From Bryoerythrophyllum caledonicum (taxonomy: Eukaryota > Streptophyta > Bryopsida > Pottiales > Pottiaceae): a stretch of 64,000 nucleotides of DNA. Below are positions 11,010-21,239 of this stretch, in pieces. Position 1 is the first letter of the stretch. The number at the start of each line of letters is the position of its first letter. The stretch lies in the NCBI GenBank assembly GCA_963971425.1, contig OZ020525.1:3207560-3271559 (forward strand), in the 5' to 3' direction. Position numbers and translations under genes: made by a program. The notes under the pieces were generated by a model. It did no database searches. It saw nothing but the letters and a program-made list of their open reading frames with translations, and was not told the DNA's origin.

Positions 11010-13165
11010 CGTGGGTTCTGGTAGGCACGCACAGCAGACAGTGGAGGGTTCTCGTAGGCACGCACAGCAGGAACAGCTTAGAAACATCAACCAATGAGAA
11101 TCCTCACAACCAGATGGTTAGCCACGTGTTCAGTGAGGCCTCCGTGAGCCGTCCGATCAGGCGTCATCGACGGGTTTATTCGTCCATACTGAGACAAGGT
11201 ATATTGTTCCATTCGGAGACAAGGTTTACTCTTCCATACGGAGACATACTTAGACATGACTGGACATGGAAGGACATGCATGTCTCTCTGAAGAAATGGA
11301 CGATCTCTATGCCTAGATGGCAAGCAAGTTGGGTCTCAATCAACCCGATTTTTTAATACTAGGATGTATTATGAAGCACTTTCTAGTGATTTCCGTGTTC
11401 ATAGTATACAATAACATTATCCAGGACTTCATTAGCAGATGTTGTAGTCATTTGTTTATACAACCACCATTGAATATTTGTTGAATGTGATAATAAATCA
11501 ATGTAAAATTTATTGTACAAGATATAAATTAACATATTACTGTATTTAGCACATTTGACGACCATGGGGTTTGAATCCAAGACCTTGGGGTTCTAAATTG
11601 AAGCCTCCATGCATGCACAAACCTTGACCGGAGGCTTTTCCAAGCCCCACTCCTCTTTGATGTCTTCCAATGTGACACAATCCGTAGATATATAGTTTCT
11701 CTAGTTTCGGCAATTTCATTAAATATTTTCCCACTTAATTTGGCAAGCAATTTTCTAATTACTAAACCCCGAACTAGAGGTTCACCTATGGTACAAGCAA
11801 TATTACATAGATCTAGCACAACCACTAGAGAATAACTCCCTAATTACTACGCAATCACTAGAGAATAAATATGGAATCACTATACAACAACTATACATGT
11901 GCATGTCATTTATAAAAAGTAATTATGTATTACAAAAATAACGTAAAATACTATAGTAAGAGTGTACAATAAGTGTAAAATAACTAAACAGTGCATTTAT
12001 TAACTTCATCCAATAAAAATGCCGCCACATAAAAATAAGTGGGTCCCAGAAGAGACATTAACTACAAATGAGAAGATGACACACAAGCTTTCACATAGAA
12101 TTACACATCTGTGCGGGAACTAGCTCATCATCCACGTCCATTGCCACCGTAAACTCCATGTCATACCCAAATCCATGTCAATAGCAACCTCATTATCCCC
12201 TGAAGACGATGCAAAATAGAGAATCTTCTTGAAGGATACATTTCAAGTCCAATTGGTAAATTTGGTGGATCTCTAACTTTCTTCCCAGACACGGCCTCAT
12301 CATCCTAAGTACAATTTGATGCAGGTGTACCTTTGACATCATCTACAATTGAAATTTGATGTCAATAAGTGGAGTATTTTAAGATCAGATAATGGTAGAC
12401 ATTAAAGTCAAATATTCCTTCCCTCAAAAGGTGGATTTATTTTCACAAAAACAATTCAAGATCATGTGGTGGATGAAATAATTGTATAAGCATTTCTGGG
12501 CACTGGTACATTACATACGATGAAGGCAAGGGATGATTATCACAAAATTGACGTGAGTTGTGTTTTTGACATGATCGCATCACTTCTGGAGTCAAATATG
12601 GGAGATCATCCACCTCCAATAATGTTGGAGCAAGCAATGGGTAAAACACATCATAGAGGAATGTCTGTGTGGCACAAAAACTAGTCAAACATGTGCAATT
12701 TTTGGAAGGTGTAAAGACAAATATACAATTTTGTGGTTATTTGTGACTATGTGAATGTGTATGAGTTTTTTCTATAAAGGATAACACTTACTACAATATG
12801 TGTTTGAATAATATAAATATGATGGTATTTGCTTTTAACTCATTTTGCAATATGAAAAAACTCCAACATTATCATAGGTATCATGTTTTCTATAGAAGTA
12901 GGTTTTATTCTTAGATTGATTTCCCAACTTTTGGAATATTGGGATGTGGTATCTATTACAGATATATGTATATAATGATATATGAAGAAAAATACATCAA
13001 AACTTTGATATCAAATGATGAAAATATTAAACATATATGTGTATGTATCCACAATGTTTTTATTTTTTTGTGTATAACCTTTTAAATGTGAAGATTACCT
13101 GAAAGATACAAGTGGACTTGTTTGCGTCTCTTTTTTATGCAGAAATTGTGTTCCTGCTTCTTTGA

Positions 13166-14088
13166 CCTCTAAATTACCAAGCCGTTCTCAAACCAAAAAC
13201 ACTTCAAAACTGCTAGTTTCAGTGCAATGAGTAACAAAGAAAAGGAAAACTTATAGTTTTAATCGTGAGATCTCAATAAAGACTTACTCAGTAACATACT
13301 CACAAAATTTCATAAACTTTGAATACACAAAAGATTATAGTGTTTGAAGTACAGAAAAGGGTTCAATTTCTTCTCTGCCTTTTGTGGATCAGCAGACTTT
13401 GACTTCACTTGCTGTCCAATTTTGGCAATACACAAGGTCTAAAGTCATTACCACCATGTTAAGCATAATATTAGATCCTTGTATACAAATTTTTAGTGGT
13501 AAAAAAAAAGGTGAAGCATATTCAATAAAATTGTGCAAGGAATGGACGTTCAAAAATTGTCAATACACGTTTTCATTTTGTGAACTAAAAATGTTTTAGA
13601 ATGAGAATCCGAATGGTCAATGAAAAGGGTTACACTACATAATGCTGTGGGAAAAATAAAAAGTAAAAATATGAAGATCTCAAAGTTTTATGTGGAAAGG
13701 AAGAAGACTTTTTGGGTACCTTGCCCGACAATGTGTGACAATGTTTGACTTGGATTAATATGCTATTTTTCACCAAAGACAAGAGATTTTTGTGGACAAT
13801 GTGAAAGGAAATAATATTATCAGCTAACATAGAAAATCCCACATTCAATAAAGTGTCCTAGCAAAAGTTTTTAGAGTTGCCCAACGTGCCCGCTCTCCCC
13901 ATTTGAACTTCAAAACGCTGTAACTTTTTCATCAAATGTCTGTTTGAGGAAGAAATTGGACTCACACAAAGATTTTAGTAGTTTTCATTTACAGTAAAAA
14001 ATTCAAAAAATAATTTAATAATTTGACACAAGAGGAACCTGCCCAAACCTTCAAGAGTCCCCCGAGGGGACTCTTGGTAGTTTAGGGG
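13166..14088. mobile_element. TTAA-flanked element, family 1 (inverted), copy B
   Basis: This is the orthologue of 1,904-2,827, with left flank TTGA and right flank TTAA (14,089-14,092). It is about 923 bp and non-coding. The hairpin of AAGAGTCCCC with its complement next to the right end is intact. Confidence 0.7.
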
Positions 14089-14572
14089 TTAACACAAGTA
14101 ACAAGTGCTTCCAAAAATCCTTCAAAGCCATATTATAATGGTGAAGGTTTCCTAAATGGGAAGAAGAACAACCATATCCATAAAATCCTTGATTATTTCT
14201 CACCAAAAACACTTCAAGAGTCTCATATTGGTGCAAAGAGTTGAAATAAACAAGAAGTTTCGTGATTCTATCCCAACCATAAGATCTTACTCTCTATTAA
14301 AAGCATGTGCTCACATATTTTCAGAACATTAATCTAAAGAGATTGGAAGATTTTTGTGCTTGAAGTGAAGATAAAGAACTTCTTTCTTCCTATACTATCA
14401 ATTGTTTGTCACATTTTGAGTTATAAAAATTCAAAAATTTAGACCAATATGATGTACATGACGTTATTTCCATGTTCATCAATTTTTGGAAGAAGAAAGA
14501 AGTGAAGCATTTTTAGAACAATTTTGCTACAAACAAACGTTTAAAACTTGCCAAAATATAACTAGTTTTTAA

Positions 14573-15508
14573 CCCCTAAAAGACCAAGTGTCAAAAATGG
14601 GCTTTTTGAAAGTTTGGTCTTGTTCCTATGGTGTCAATTTCCAACATTCCTCTTGGAAAATTTTACTATAGAAAGGCATTACCAAGACCTTAGTGCAAAA
14701 ACAATTTTTTTCCTAAATTAGGCATTTGATGAAAAAGTTATAGGGTTTTGAATTTCAAATGAGGAGAGCGGGCACCTTCAAAAAATTTTGCTAGGACACT
14801 CTATTGAATGTGAGATTTTCAAAACTTGCAAGTAATATTTTTTCCTTTCATGCTGTCAAAAAAAAATTCTTGTCTTTAGTGAAAAATAGCATACCAACCC
14901 AAGTCAAACATTTTCACACATTGTCACTCATTGTTGAGCAAGGTACCAATAACACTTCTTCTTTTCCACATAAAACCTGGATATCTTTATATTTTTCACT
15001 TTTTATTTTTTCCACAACAATATGTGGTGTAAACCTTCTTATTGACCATTCGATTTTCAATCGAAAACATATTTCATTCACAAAAAATTATAGTGTGAAT
15101 TGGCAAATTTTAAACCTCCACTTCTTGCATAGTTGATTCGAATATGCTACACCCGTCCTCTACCTCTAAAAATTAGGGTTAAAGGAATTAACATCATGCT
15201 TAACAAGATGGTGATGAATTTAGACCTTGTGTAGTGAAAAAATTTGACATCAAGTGAAGTCAAAGTCTGCTGATCCACTCAAAGTAGGGAAGAAAATGAA
15301 CCATTTGCTTAACTTGAAACACTATAATCATTCAATCCGTGTGGTCAAAATTTATGAGATTTTGGAAATATACTAATTAAAAGGTAATGATTGAGATCCT
15401 ATGGTCAAAACTAGAAACTAAAGTTTTTGCTTCCTTCTTTGTTCATTGCACTAGAATCCAACAATTTTGAAGTGTTTTTGGTGTAAAAATGTCACGGTAC
15501 CTTAGGGT
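14573..15508. mobile_element. TTAA-flanked element with demonstrable target-site duplication
   Basis: It begins CCCCTAAAAGACC and ends GGTACCTTAGGGT, flanked by TTAA at 14,569-14,572 and 15,509-15,512. Copy A at about 3,302-3,316 has the uninterrupted target CTAGTTTTTAATGAAC with one TTAA. The insertion therefore added 936 bp and duplicated TTAA. It has no coding capacity. Internal blocks are shared with other family-1 elements, for example ACACTCTATTGAATGTG. Confidence 0.9.
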
Positions 15509-15571
15509 TTAATGAACTAATTTCTATATAAATTGAAATCAACTATTTAACATGCTCATGACACTCTTTAA

Positions 15572-16242
15572 CTCCTAAAGGCCCAAGAGTCTCCTCGGGG
15601 GACTCTTAAAGGTTTGAGCAAGTTCTTATGGTGTCAATTTGTAACATTCATTTTTGGAATTTCTAGTGTGAATGGACATTGCTAAATGCTTTGTGTGAGT
15701 CCAACTTTTCCCTAGATCTGACATCCTATGCAAAAGTTATAGGGTTTTGAACTTCAAACGGGGAGAGCAGGCATGTCGGGCACCTCCAAAAACTTTTGCT
15801 AGAACACTCTATTGAATGTGAGATTTTCAATACTTAAAAAATAATATTATTTCCTTTCATTTTGTCAACAAAAATCTCTTGTCTTAGTAGAAAAGAGCAT
15901 AATAATCTAAGTCAAGCATTTTCACACATTGTCACACTTTGTCGGGCAAGGTACTAAAAAATCTTCTTCCTTTCCACATTAGACTTTGAGATCTTCATAT
16001 TTTTTATTATTATATTTCCATAGCATTATGTGGTGTAAGCCTTTATATTGACCATTTGGATTCTCATTCTAAAACATACCAACTTCACAAAAAATAAAAC
16101 ATGAATTGTCAATTTTTGAACCTCCACTCCTTGCACATTTATTTTCAATACACGACACCCCTTCTCTACCTCTAAAAATTGGTGTACAAGGAAATAACAT
16201 CATGATTAACATGATGGTAATGCTTTCTGACCTTGCGTAGTG
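15572..16242. mobile_element. TTAA-flanked element, family 1, right end deleted
   Basis: It starts after TTAA (15,568-15,571) with CTCCTAAAGGCCC and matches 3,373-4,307. The match stops near 16,242, where a run of A joins to sequence that in copy C lies just beyond the element. About 300 bp including the right terminus are gone. Confidence 0.65.
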
Positions 16243-16856
16243 CAAAAAAAAAATCCAAAGAAAAAAAATGATCTTCAATTTTTATCAACAAGTTAAAAGT
16301 ATTTTTTGCACCTTGTCCAACAAGGTGAGAAAACTTTGACTCCCCCTTAGAGTGAAAGTATTATACTGTGAACGAGTACTCAGTAAGGAACTGAATATTT
16401 TAAATTGGAATAAAGCAATCATCCAAATCCCAATTCTAAATCTTTATGAGTCTATTTGAAGTATTTTTATTGTCCTCTTTCTCTTCAAATAAATTGTTAT
16501 TAAGATTTCAACTTTTCCTTTACTTTAGTTTCTTTCCCTTCATCTAGTTTTTTCATATTTCTTTTACTTTACTTACTTACCTTTCATTTTGATGTTTCTT
16601 TTCCTTTCCTCTTGTGTACTTGAATTGCATTCTCATTTTACTTTTACTTTCACTTTAACTTGCTTAAATACTTTAAATGCTCCATAACCCATTTTACTTT
16701 GTAGTATCACCAATCACATACATAATATGATTTTTCAGTGTAATATTTCTAATATACATTTCCATGTTTCTAACACATAGTCTTTCAACTTCTAGACTCT
16801 CTTAATTTCTTCATTAAGAGCTATACAGAGGAGGTATATTGTACCAACGGAACAAT

Positions 16857-17500
16857 ATGGTATTGACAGAATTAGATCTCCTTAGAACAAAGACTTTAGA
16901 AGCCACAAACTGCCAAGTAATTATAGAGGCCAACATTCTCTCCGCCCAAGGTCTACAATGGCCACAAATCATGGTTTACAAAAACTGAAAAAATTATCAA
17001 CCATGAGGCCATATGCACAAGCATGGATCTCCTCTGACGAGCTTCAAAAAGGAGAAAGTAACCTTCTGGAAGGCAAAAATCCCATTTGGAACACAACACT
17101 CGAAATCATCTGTGAGAAGGAACATGTTTTTTCAAACAAGACCCAACTCAACACTCAAGTTCTGCATAGAATCTCAAAAGTTGGGGACGACAAACCGTTG
17201 GGAATGGCTACATTTGATTTGAAGGATGTACAATTCTCCGGCGTTCCTTCAAAGGTATTCACATACCCACTTCACCAATGTGATGGCAAAGAAAGGGGCG
17301 TGGTTCATTTCACCATCACCATCAAGCCTTGTCAAGTACCACAATTTGTGAACCAAGACGTATCATTGTCAAGTACAACAATGGATGAAATGAACGAGCC
17401 CGTTTTCACAAGTTTTGTAGATCCTGATGTCCATGATGGTATTCATGGATTCGTCAGTTGCAGAAAAATGGCAAATTTACAGATGTATGTCTTTGCGTAA
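16857..17500 (+). pseudogene. C2-domain protein, copy B (frameshifted near the N terminus)
   Basis: Two frames together give a plant SRC2-like C2 domain. The first frame (ATG at 16,857) encodes QVIIEANILSAQGLQ, the first strand, then runs into a stop. The second (ATG at 16,958) continues with KKLSTMRPYAQAWISS, NPIWNTT, LNTQVLHRIS, GMATFDLKDV and GVVHFTI to a stop at 17,500. At the switch, GGTCTACAA (16,950) and GGTTTACAA (16,973) are 23 bp apart, and both read GLQ in their own frames. A small non-triplet duplication may thus have broken the frame. If translated, the 180-aa product from 16,958 lacks strand 1. A C-terminal extension of about 55 residues is unlike the domain. Confidence 0.68.
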
Positions 17501-17539
17501 TTCCGTTTAGAAACACAACACTGAGAAGCAATGTAAGTG

Positions 17540-19210
17540 GAGCAGAAGTAGATACACTCTACAACCAAATATGGTGTCGGTGGATGGAGGAGGTAAGAAG
17601 TTAGTAGAGGTTAGAAGTTAGTAGTGGATTTTGTAAAAGGCTTGGTAACTTCATCCAATTCCATCTCCATCCACCTTCACCGTTGAGAGGTGCAACTATC
17701 ATCATACTTTAGAGGTTGGCGCGAAGACTGGACAAGAGGGTGGAGGTGGACGCGGAGGCAGGAGCACTGGTGAGGTCGTAAGCAATGGTTATAAGGTTAT
17801 ATTAGTCGAGGTTTTAAATTATTGACATAACTTATTGGAGGTAAAATTTATGAGGGATGAGTGTAAGAATGAAAGTCCTGAGCCCTAAACCGTAAATACA
17901 ACAAAATTGTATCACTCTTCCTTTGCATCAATCATAATCAGTCAATGGCAAACTGCACGTACATTTAAATAAAGTGCCAAAAAAGATTTCACAAGAATCC
18001 TCTTCCTAATTTATACCCTGAACCCTTGTTCTAAAAAGGACCGTAGCTCAAGCACAGAATCCTACTTTTTTGTCCAATCTCAACACCTTTGATGCCTTAG
18101 TTGTTGTTTCCAGCCCTCCAAGAGTGACCAAGCGCAGTGCAAGTCGTTACTCTAAAGGAATAAGAATCTCTTGGCGAACTCGTACCTTTTATAAACCATG
18201 TAGTGTGGACACACTAAATGTCATTTTTAGTGTACTCCTATATCATCATAATCCATGATTGTTCCTTCTCATTGTCAAAGTAAGAGCAAAGAATGATAAT
18301 GATTATAATTCTAGATCCTTGATTACCTCACGCATTGGTCAGTTTTGTACATAATAAATTCAAAATTGAGATTGTCCAAACTCAATTGGTTCATGTTGGG
18401 GGTGTCCAAACGAGACCAATGCGTATGGTAGTATAAAATTCTCACACCAAGTAGAAGTTGAAGTATCCTCTTTCCGGTATGTATGAAAAAAATTAAAATC
18501 TAAACACAATAATTTTTAGCCCATGTAGGTAACTACAAAGAAATTTTAAAGCAAGTGCTCTCAATAGTCAAAATCGAGATCATACATTTTCAGCATGTAT
18601 ACAACTCTAATTTCTTTTAACCTCTAAAAGACCAAGACTATGTTTCAATGTAACCACTCCAAAATTGCCTCTCTAAGATGACATGTTGCAAAAATAAGTA
18701 AACAACTTTTATAATATTCAACTATTAATCATCATGTCAACTACTACAAGAAGGCGGTCAACGGACTTTGACTCAAGATAATGGCATATTTTTCCACTAC
18801 AAATTGCATAAATTTTATGGATCTATGTTTTGCCTTGTGTTAGGTCATTGCATGCCAAAAATCACAAGTAATGGAGGCATTTAGAATAGAAGCAATGGAC
18901 TTGCAATGACGAGGGATATGGAAAGTAGCCATTTCTAATGAAAAAAAATATAGATTTCTCAAATATAGAATACTTGTTGGATCCAAAATCCATATGGTGT
19001 ATACAATCACTATGCATTTTTCTAGTAGAAGATATTTGTGAAATAAAAATTAAACAATGAGGATTGCAAAGAACTTGCATGCACTACTACGCGCTACAAA
19101 AAATTGCACTGTTGAACTCTGTAATATGTTTATTCAAACTCTATAGTAGTATTATTCAACTCTATAGTAGGTTTATTCAAAATCTATAGTAGTACTATTT
19201 AACTCTACAA
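17540..19210. repeat. Segmental duplication delta, copy B (partial)
   Basis: It aligns with 5,640-7,470 (A) and, from about 17,990, with 25,080-26,460 (D). The copy stops near 19,210; the rest of delta is missing here and unrelated sequence follows. It contains the 103-bp TA-flanked element and the start of a family-2 TTAA element (18,621). No gene is seen. Confidence 0.82.
18326..18428. mobile_element. Minimal TA-flanked inverted-repeat element (103 bp)
   Basis: Ends CCTCACGCATTGGTC and, on the other strand, CCATACGCATTGGTC lie between TA dinucleotides (18,324-18,325 and 18,429-18,430). Compared with 6,422-6,655 and 25,400-25,633, most of the interior is deleted and the termini are kept. 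Confidence 0.62.
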
Positions 19211-19688
19211 TAAATTACCTATGCCACTCTCCCTGATGAAATTCAAACTCTTGTAATTTTAGTTTCATGGGTTTGTTATTAATGATTTTCTCCCCCCTTG
19301 AAGCTAGCTGTCAAGGTATGTGGCGTCAGACGCATCACCGTGTCAAGCTCTGGTTAAGTAAATAAGCAGTCTACTTTTGGTAGTAAAATAGATCGTAGTT
19401 TATTTGAAGTGGTAGTGTTCACCATTCTTTTACTTTTTAAGTATGTATACCTGCAACCCCCCTTGGCTTGTCACTATTGTCAAGCCTAGCTTTGTGAATA
19501 TATTTGGATAGCTCATTAGTGGTAGCTTATGCCAAGAGCAAGCAAATTTGTTCAAAGGTGGAGCCACTTGCGTTAGACGTCATTCTACTAGTAAGTTTCA
19601 GCATCGTCAAAAGTGTCCCGAAATATAACCCGGAATTTGTCATGCAATGTTGTTATTAGAATCGGCTAAGAGTACCAGCACGTATTGA

Positions 19689-20541
19689 CCTCTAAAGGAC
19701 CGGGCCGTGTGCTTCACCAAAACCACCCCAAAACTGTCACTTTGAGATGAGATATTATTAGATTTATTCAAACCTCTTTTCACTATCTTCAACGGTTGGA
19801 TCTTCAAGAAAACTACTATAAGAATACATTCTAATTTTCTTGTAAACTTTGATCGTACGGATCAAAAGATATATGCATTTGAAGAGTGCAAAATAGTTTT
19901 TTCTACGGTGCTTGGGCTGGTTCAGCATACTTTGGCTCAAGATAATGGCATATTATTCCATTTTACATTGCATAAAGTCAATGGATTTATGTTTTGACAT
20001 GTGTTAGACCATCGCACGCCAAAAATCACAAGTAATGGAGGTGTTTACAATAAGAAAAATGGACCTGTAAAGACTAGGGGTTTGGAGAGTGGTTTTTAAC
20101 TTACGAAAGCAATTTTTTTAAAAAATACTTGTTGGGTTTAAAATTCAAATGGTGAATAGAACCATTATGTTATATTCTAATAATAGAAAATATTTTTTTT
20201 AAAAAAAAACCTTAATTTCTATGCGTTTTTAAGTGAAAACAATGAAGGTACCCAAGATCTTTCCTTCACTACTACTCGCCTCAATTAAGTGCAATTGTCA
20301 ACTCTTCAATAGCACTATTGTCTCTATAGTACCCTGATCAGATGCCACAAGAGTCAAGTTTTTTATGTTCGAAGCACCATAACTTTCTCCCTATAGGTCC
20401 CAAAAAATATAATTCCCCGCAAAAATAATCCGTATTTCTAATAGGAGTAAAAATTTCAAGAAGTTATCTTTAAAAATGGATTTTCAAGAACCTGCCCAAA
20501 AATCGATTTGTCCCCCGTATAAACACATTGTTGTTTAGGGG
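19689..20541. mobile_element. TTAA-flanked element, family 2
   Basis: The left end is TTGA then CCTCTAAAGGACC; the right end is AATTGTTTAGGGG-type sequence followed by TTAA (20,542-20,545). It is about 853 bp, related internally to 6,851-7,470, 18,621 onward and 25,828 onward, and non-coding. The left TTAA has one change, as in several other copies. Bases 19,210-19,688 just upstream hold no recognised feature. Confidence 0.55.
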
Positions 20542-20816
20542 TTAAGGATCTTCGGCTTTAGTTTTTTCTGGATGTCTTCCACGTTGCAAAGCAATTGCAT
20601 AATTTGATGCCCTTGGTCACATTTTTTTGTATCTATTCATTCTCTCTTGATAGGCGGTATTGACAGACTAGCCGTGCAGCCACGGCCAAAGCCAGCGAAG
20701 CCAGAGCCATAGTTTGTGATTTTTGTGGCCGTAGCCATAGCCATAGCCAACCATTTCCGGGGCCAGTCTAAGGAGCCATTGTTGTTGGCTCCTCCTCGTC
20801 TCCTTATGAAGAAGGT

Positions 20817-21239
20817 ATGAACTACAACGTGTTCCTCCACAACTTTGGGAGTGGTGAGAGTGTGAGCTTTGTGTTGAACTTGTATGACAAGCTCAAGTTG
20901 GTCGAGTTGAATCCGTTCTTGGAGGAGAAGGTGGACAATGGTGAAAATGTATACTCTCTTCTTGATGAGGCGCTAAGAAGGGCAAGGGTACATGAGCTTG
21001 TAATGTTAGTAGGCTACCCGGTGTCCAAGTACCGCTTACGAAATCCCAATGACATTTTGAGTTGCAGTAATCTGGTGATTTCTATGCTCTATAATGTGAA
21101 GCGCTTGTGGGGATCAGAGATGCTTCGTAAGTTATCTCAGCAAGCCAAGTCTACGTGCCTATTGGACATGCAATTTGAGTTTGTTGCTGAAGGGATGGGA
21201 AAAAAGAATAGATTCCACTTGTCTGATTATGAGCACTAG
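20817..21239 (+). CDS. Degenerate TIR-domain protein (140 aa)
   Basis: The start of a plant-type TIR domain is visible: YNVFLHNFGSGES resembles the YDVFLSFRG strand A/AA loop, then LYDKLKLVELNPFLEE and VDNGENVYSLLDEAL resemble strand B, BB loop and helix B, and LVMLVGYPVSKYRL resembles strand C. The catalytic Glu expected after the S/K..W.L region (CLDEL-like) is not visible. The frame is open upstream to 20,772 with a Ser-rich leader (SSSSPYEEG), common in front of plant TIR domains. There is no NB-ARC or LRR in the following 4 kb. It is either a truncated resistance-gene relative or a short TIR-only protein without NADase activity. Family membership is inferred by eye. Confidence 0.5.
   Translation: MNYNVFLHNFGSGESVSFVLNLYDKLKLVELNPFLEEKVDNGENVYSLLDEALRRARVHELVMLVGYPVSKYRLRNPNDILSCSNLVISMLYNVKRLWGSEMLRKLSQQAKSTCLLDMQFEFVAEGMGKKNRFHLSDYEH

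Larger units (their letters stand above)
5240..11080. repeat. Segmental duplication delta, copy A
   Basis: From about 6,115 onward this aligns with 25,080-30,620 (copy D), and its first third with 17,540-19,210 (copy B). It contains a small membrane-protein gene on the minus strand, a TA-flanked short element and a TTAA-element start. Bases 5,330-5,610 also resemble 8,380-8,660 and 27,380-27,640 (shared TATATCCAACCC and AAATCACTTGGGTT blocks). This internal repeat is absent from copy B. Stretches without a called gene (5,240-6,420, 7,470-9,400) show no recognisable protein. Confidence 0.85.
11080..16430. repeat. Segmental duplication alpha, copy B
   Basis: It aligns with copy A (from its position 1) and with copy C (57,590-63,650). 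Relative to A it lacks the hAT insert, carries an additional TTAA element at 14,573-15,508, and has lost the right end of the element starting at 15,572. Bases 11,529-11,791 contain the remains of a TA-flanked element that is complete in copy C. Bases 12,200-12,310 differ from A and C. No gene is seen. Confidence 0.88.

Noticed and set aside
11565-11600. B-box-like GGGGTTTGAATCCAAG suggesting a tRNA gene
   Set aside because: No A box or cloverleaf around it, and it lies inside the TA-flanked element that recurs at 57,932-58,297.
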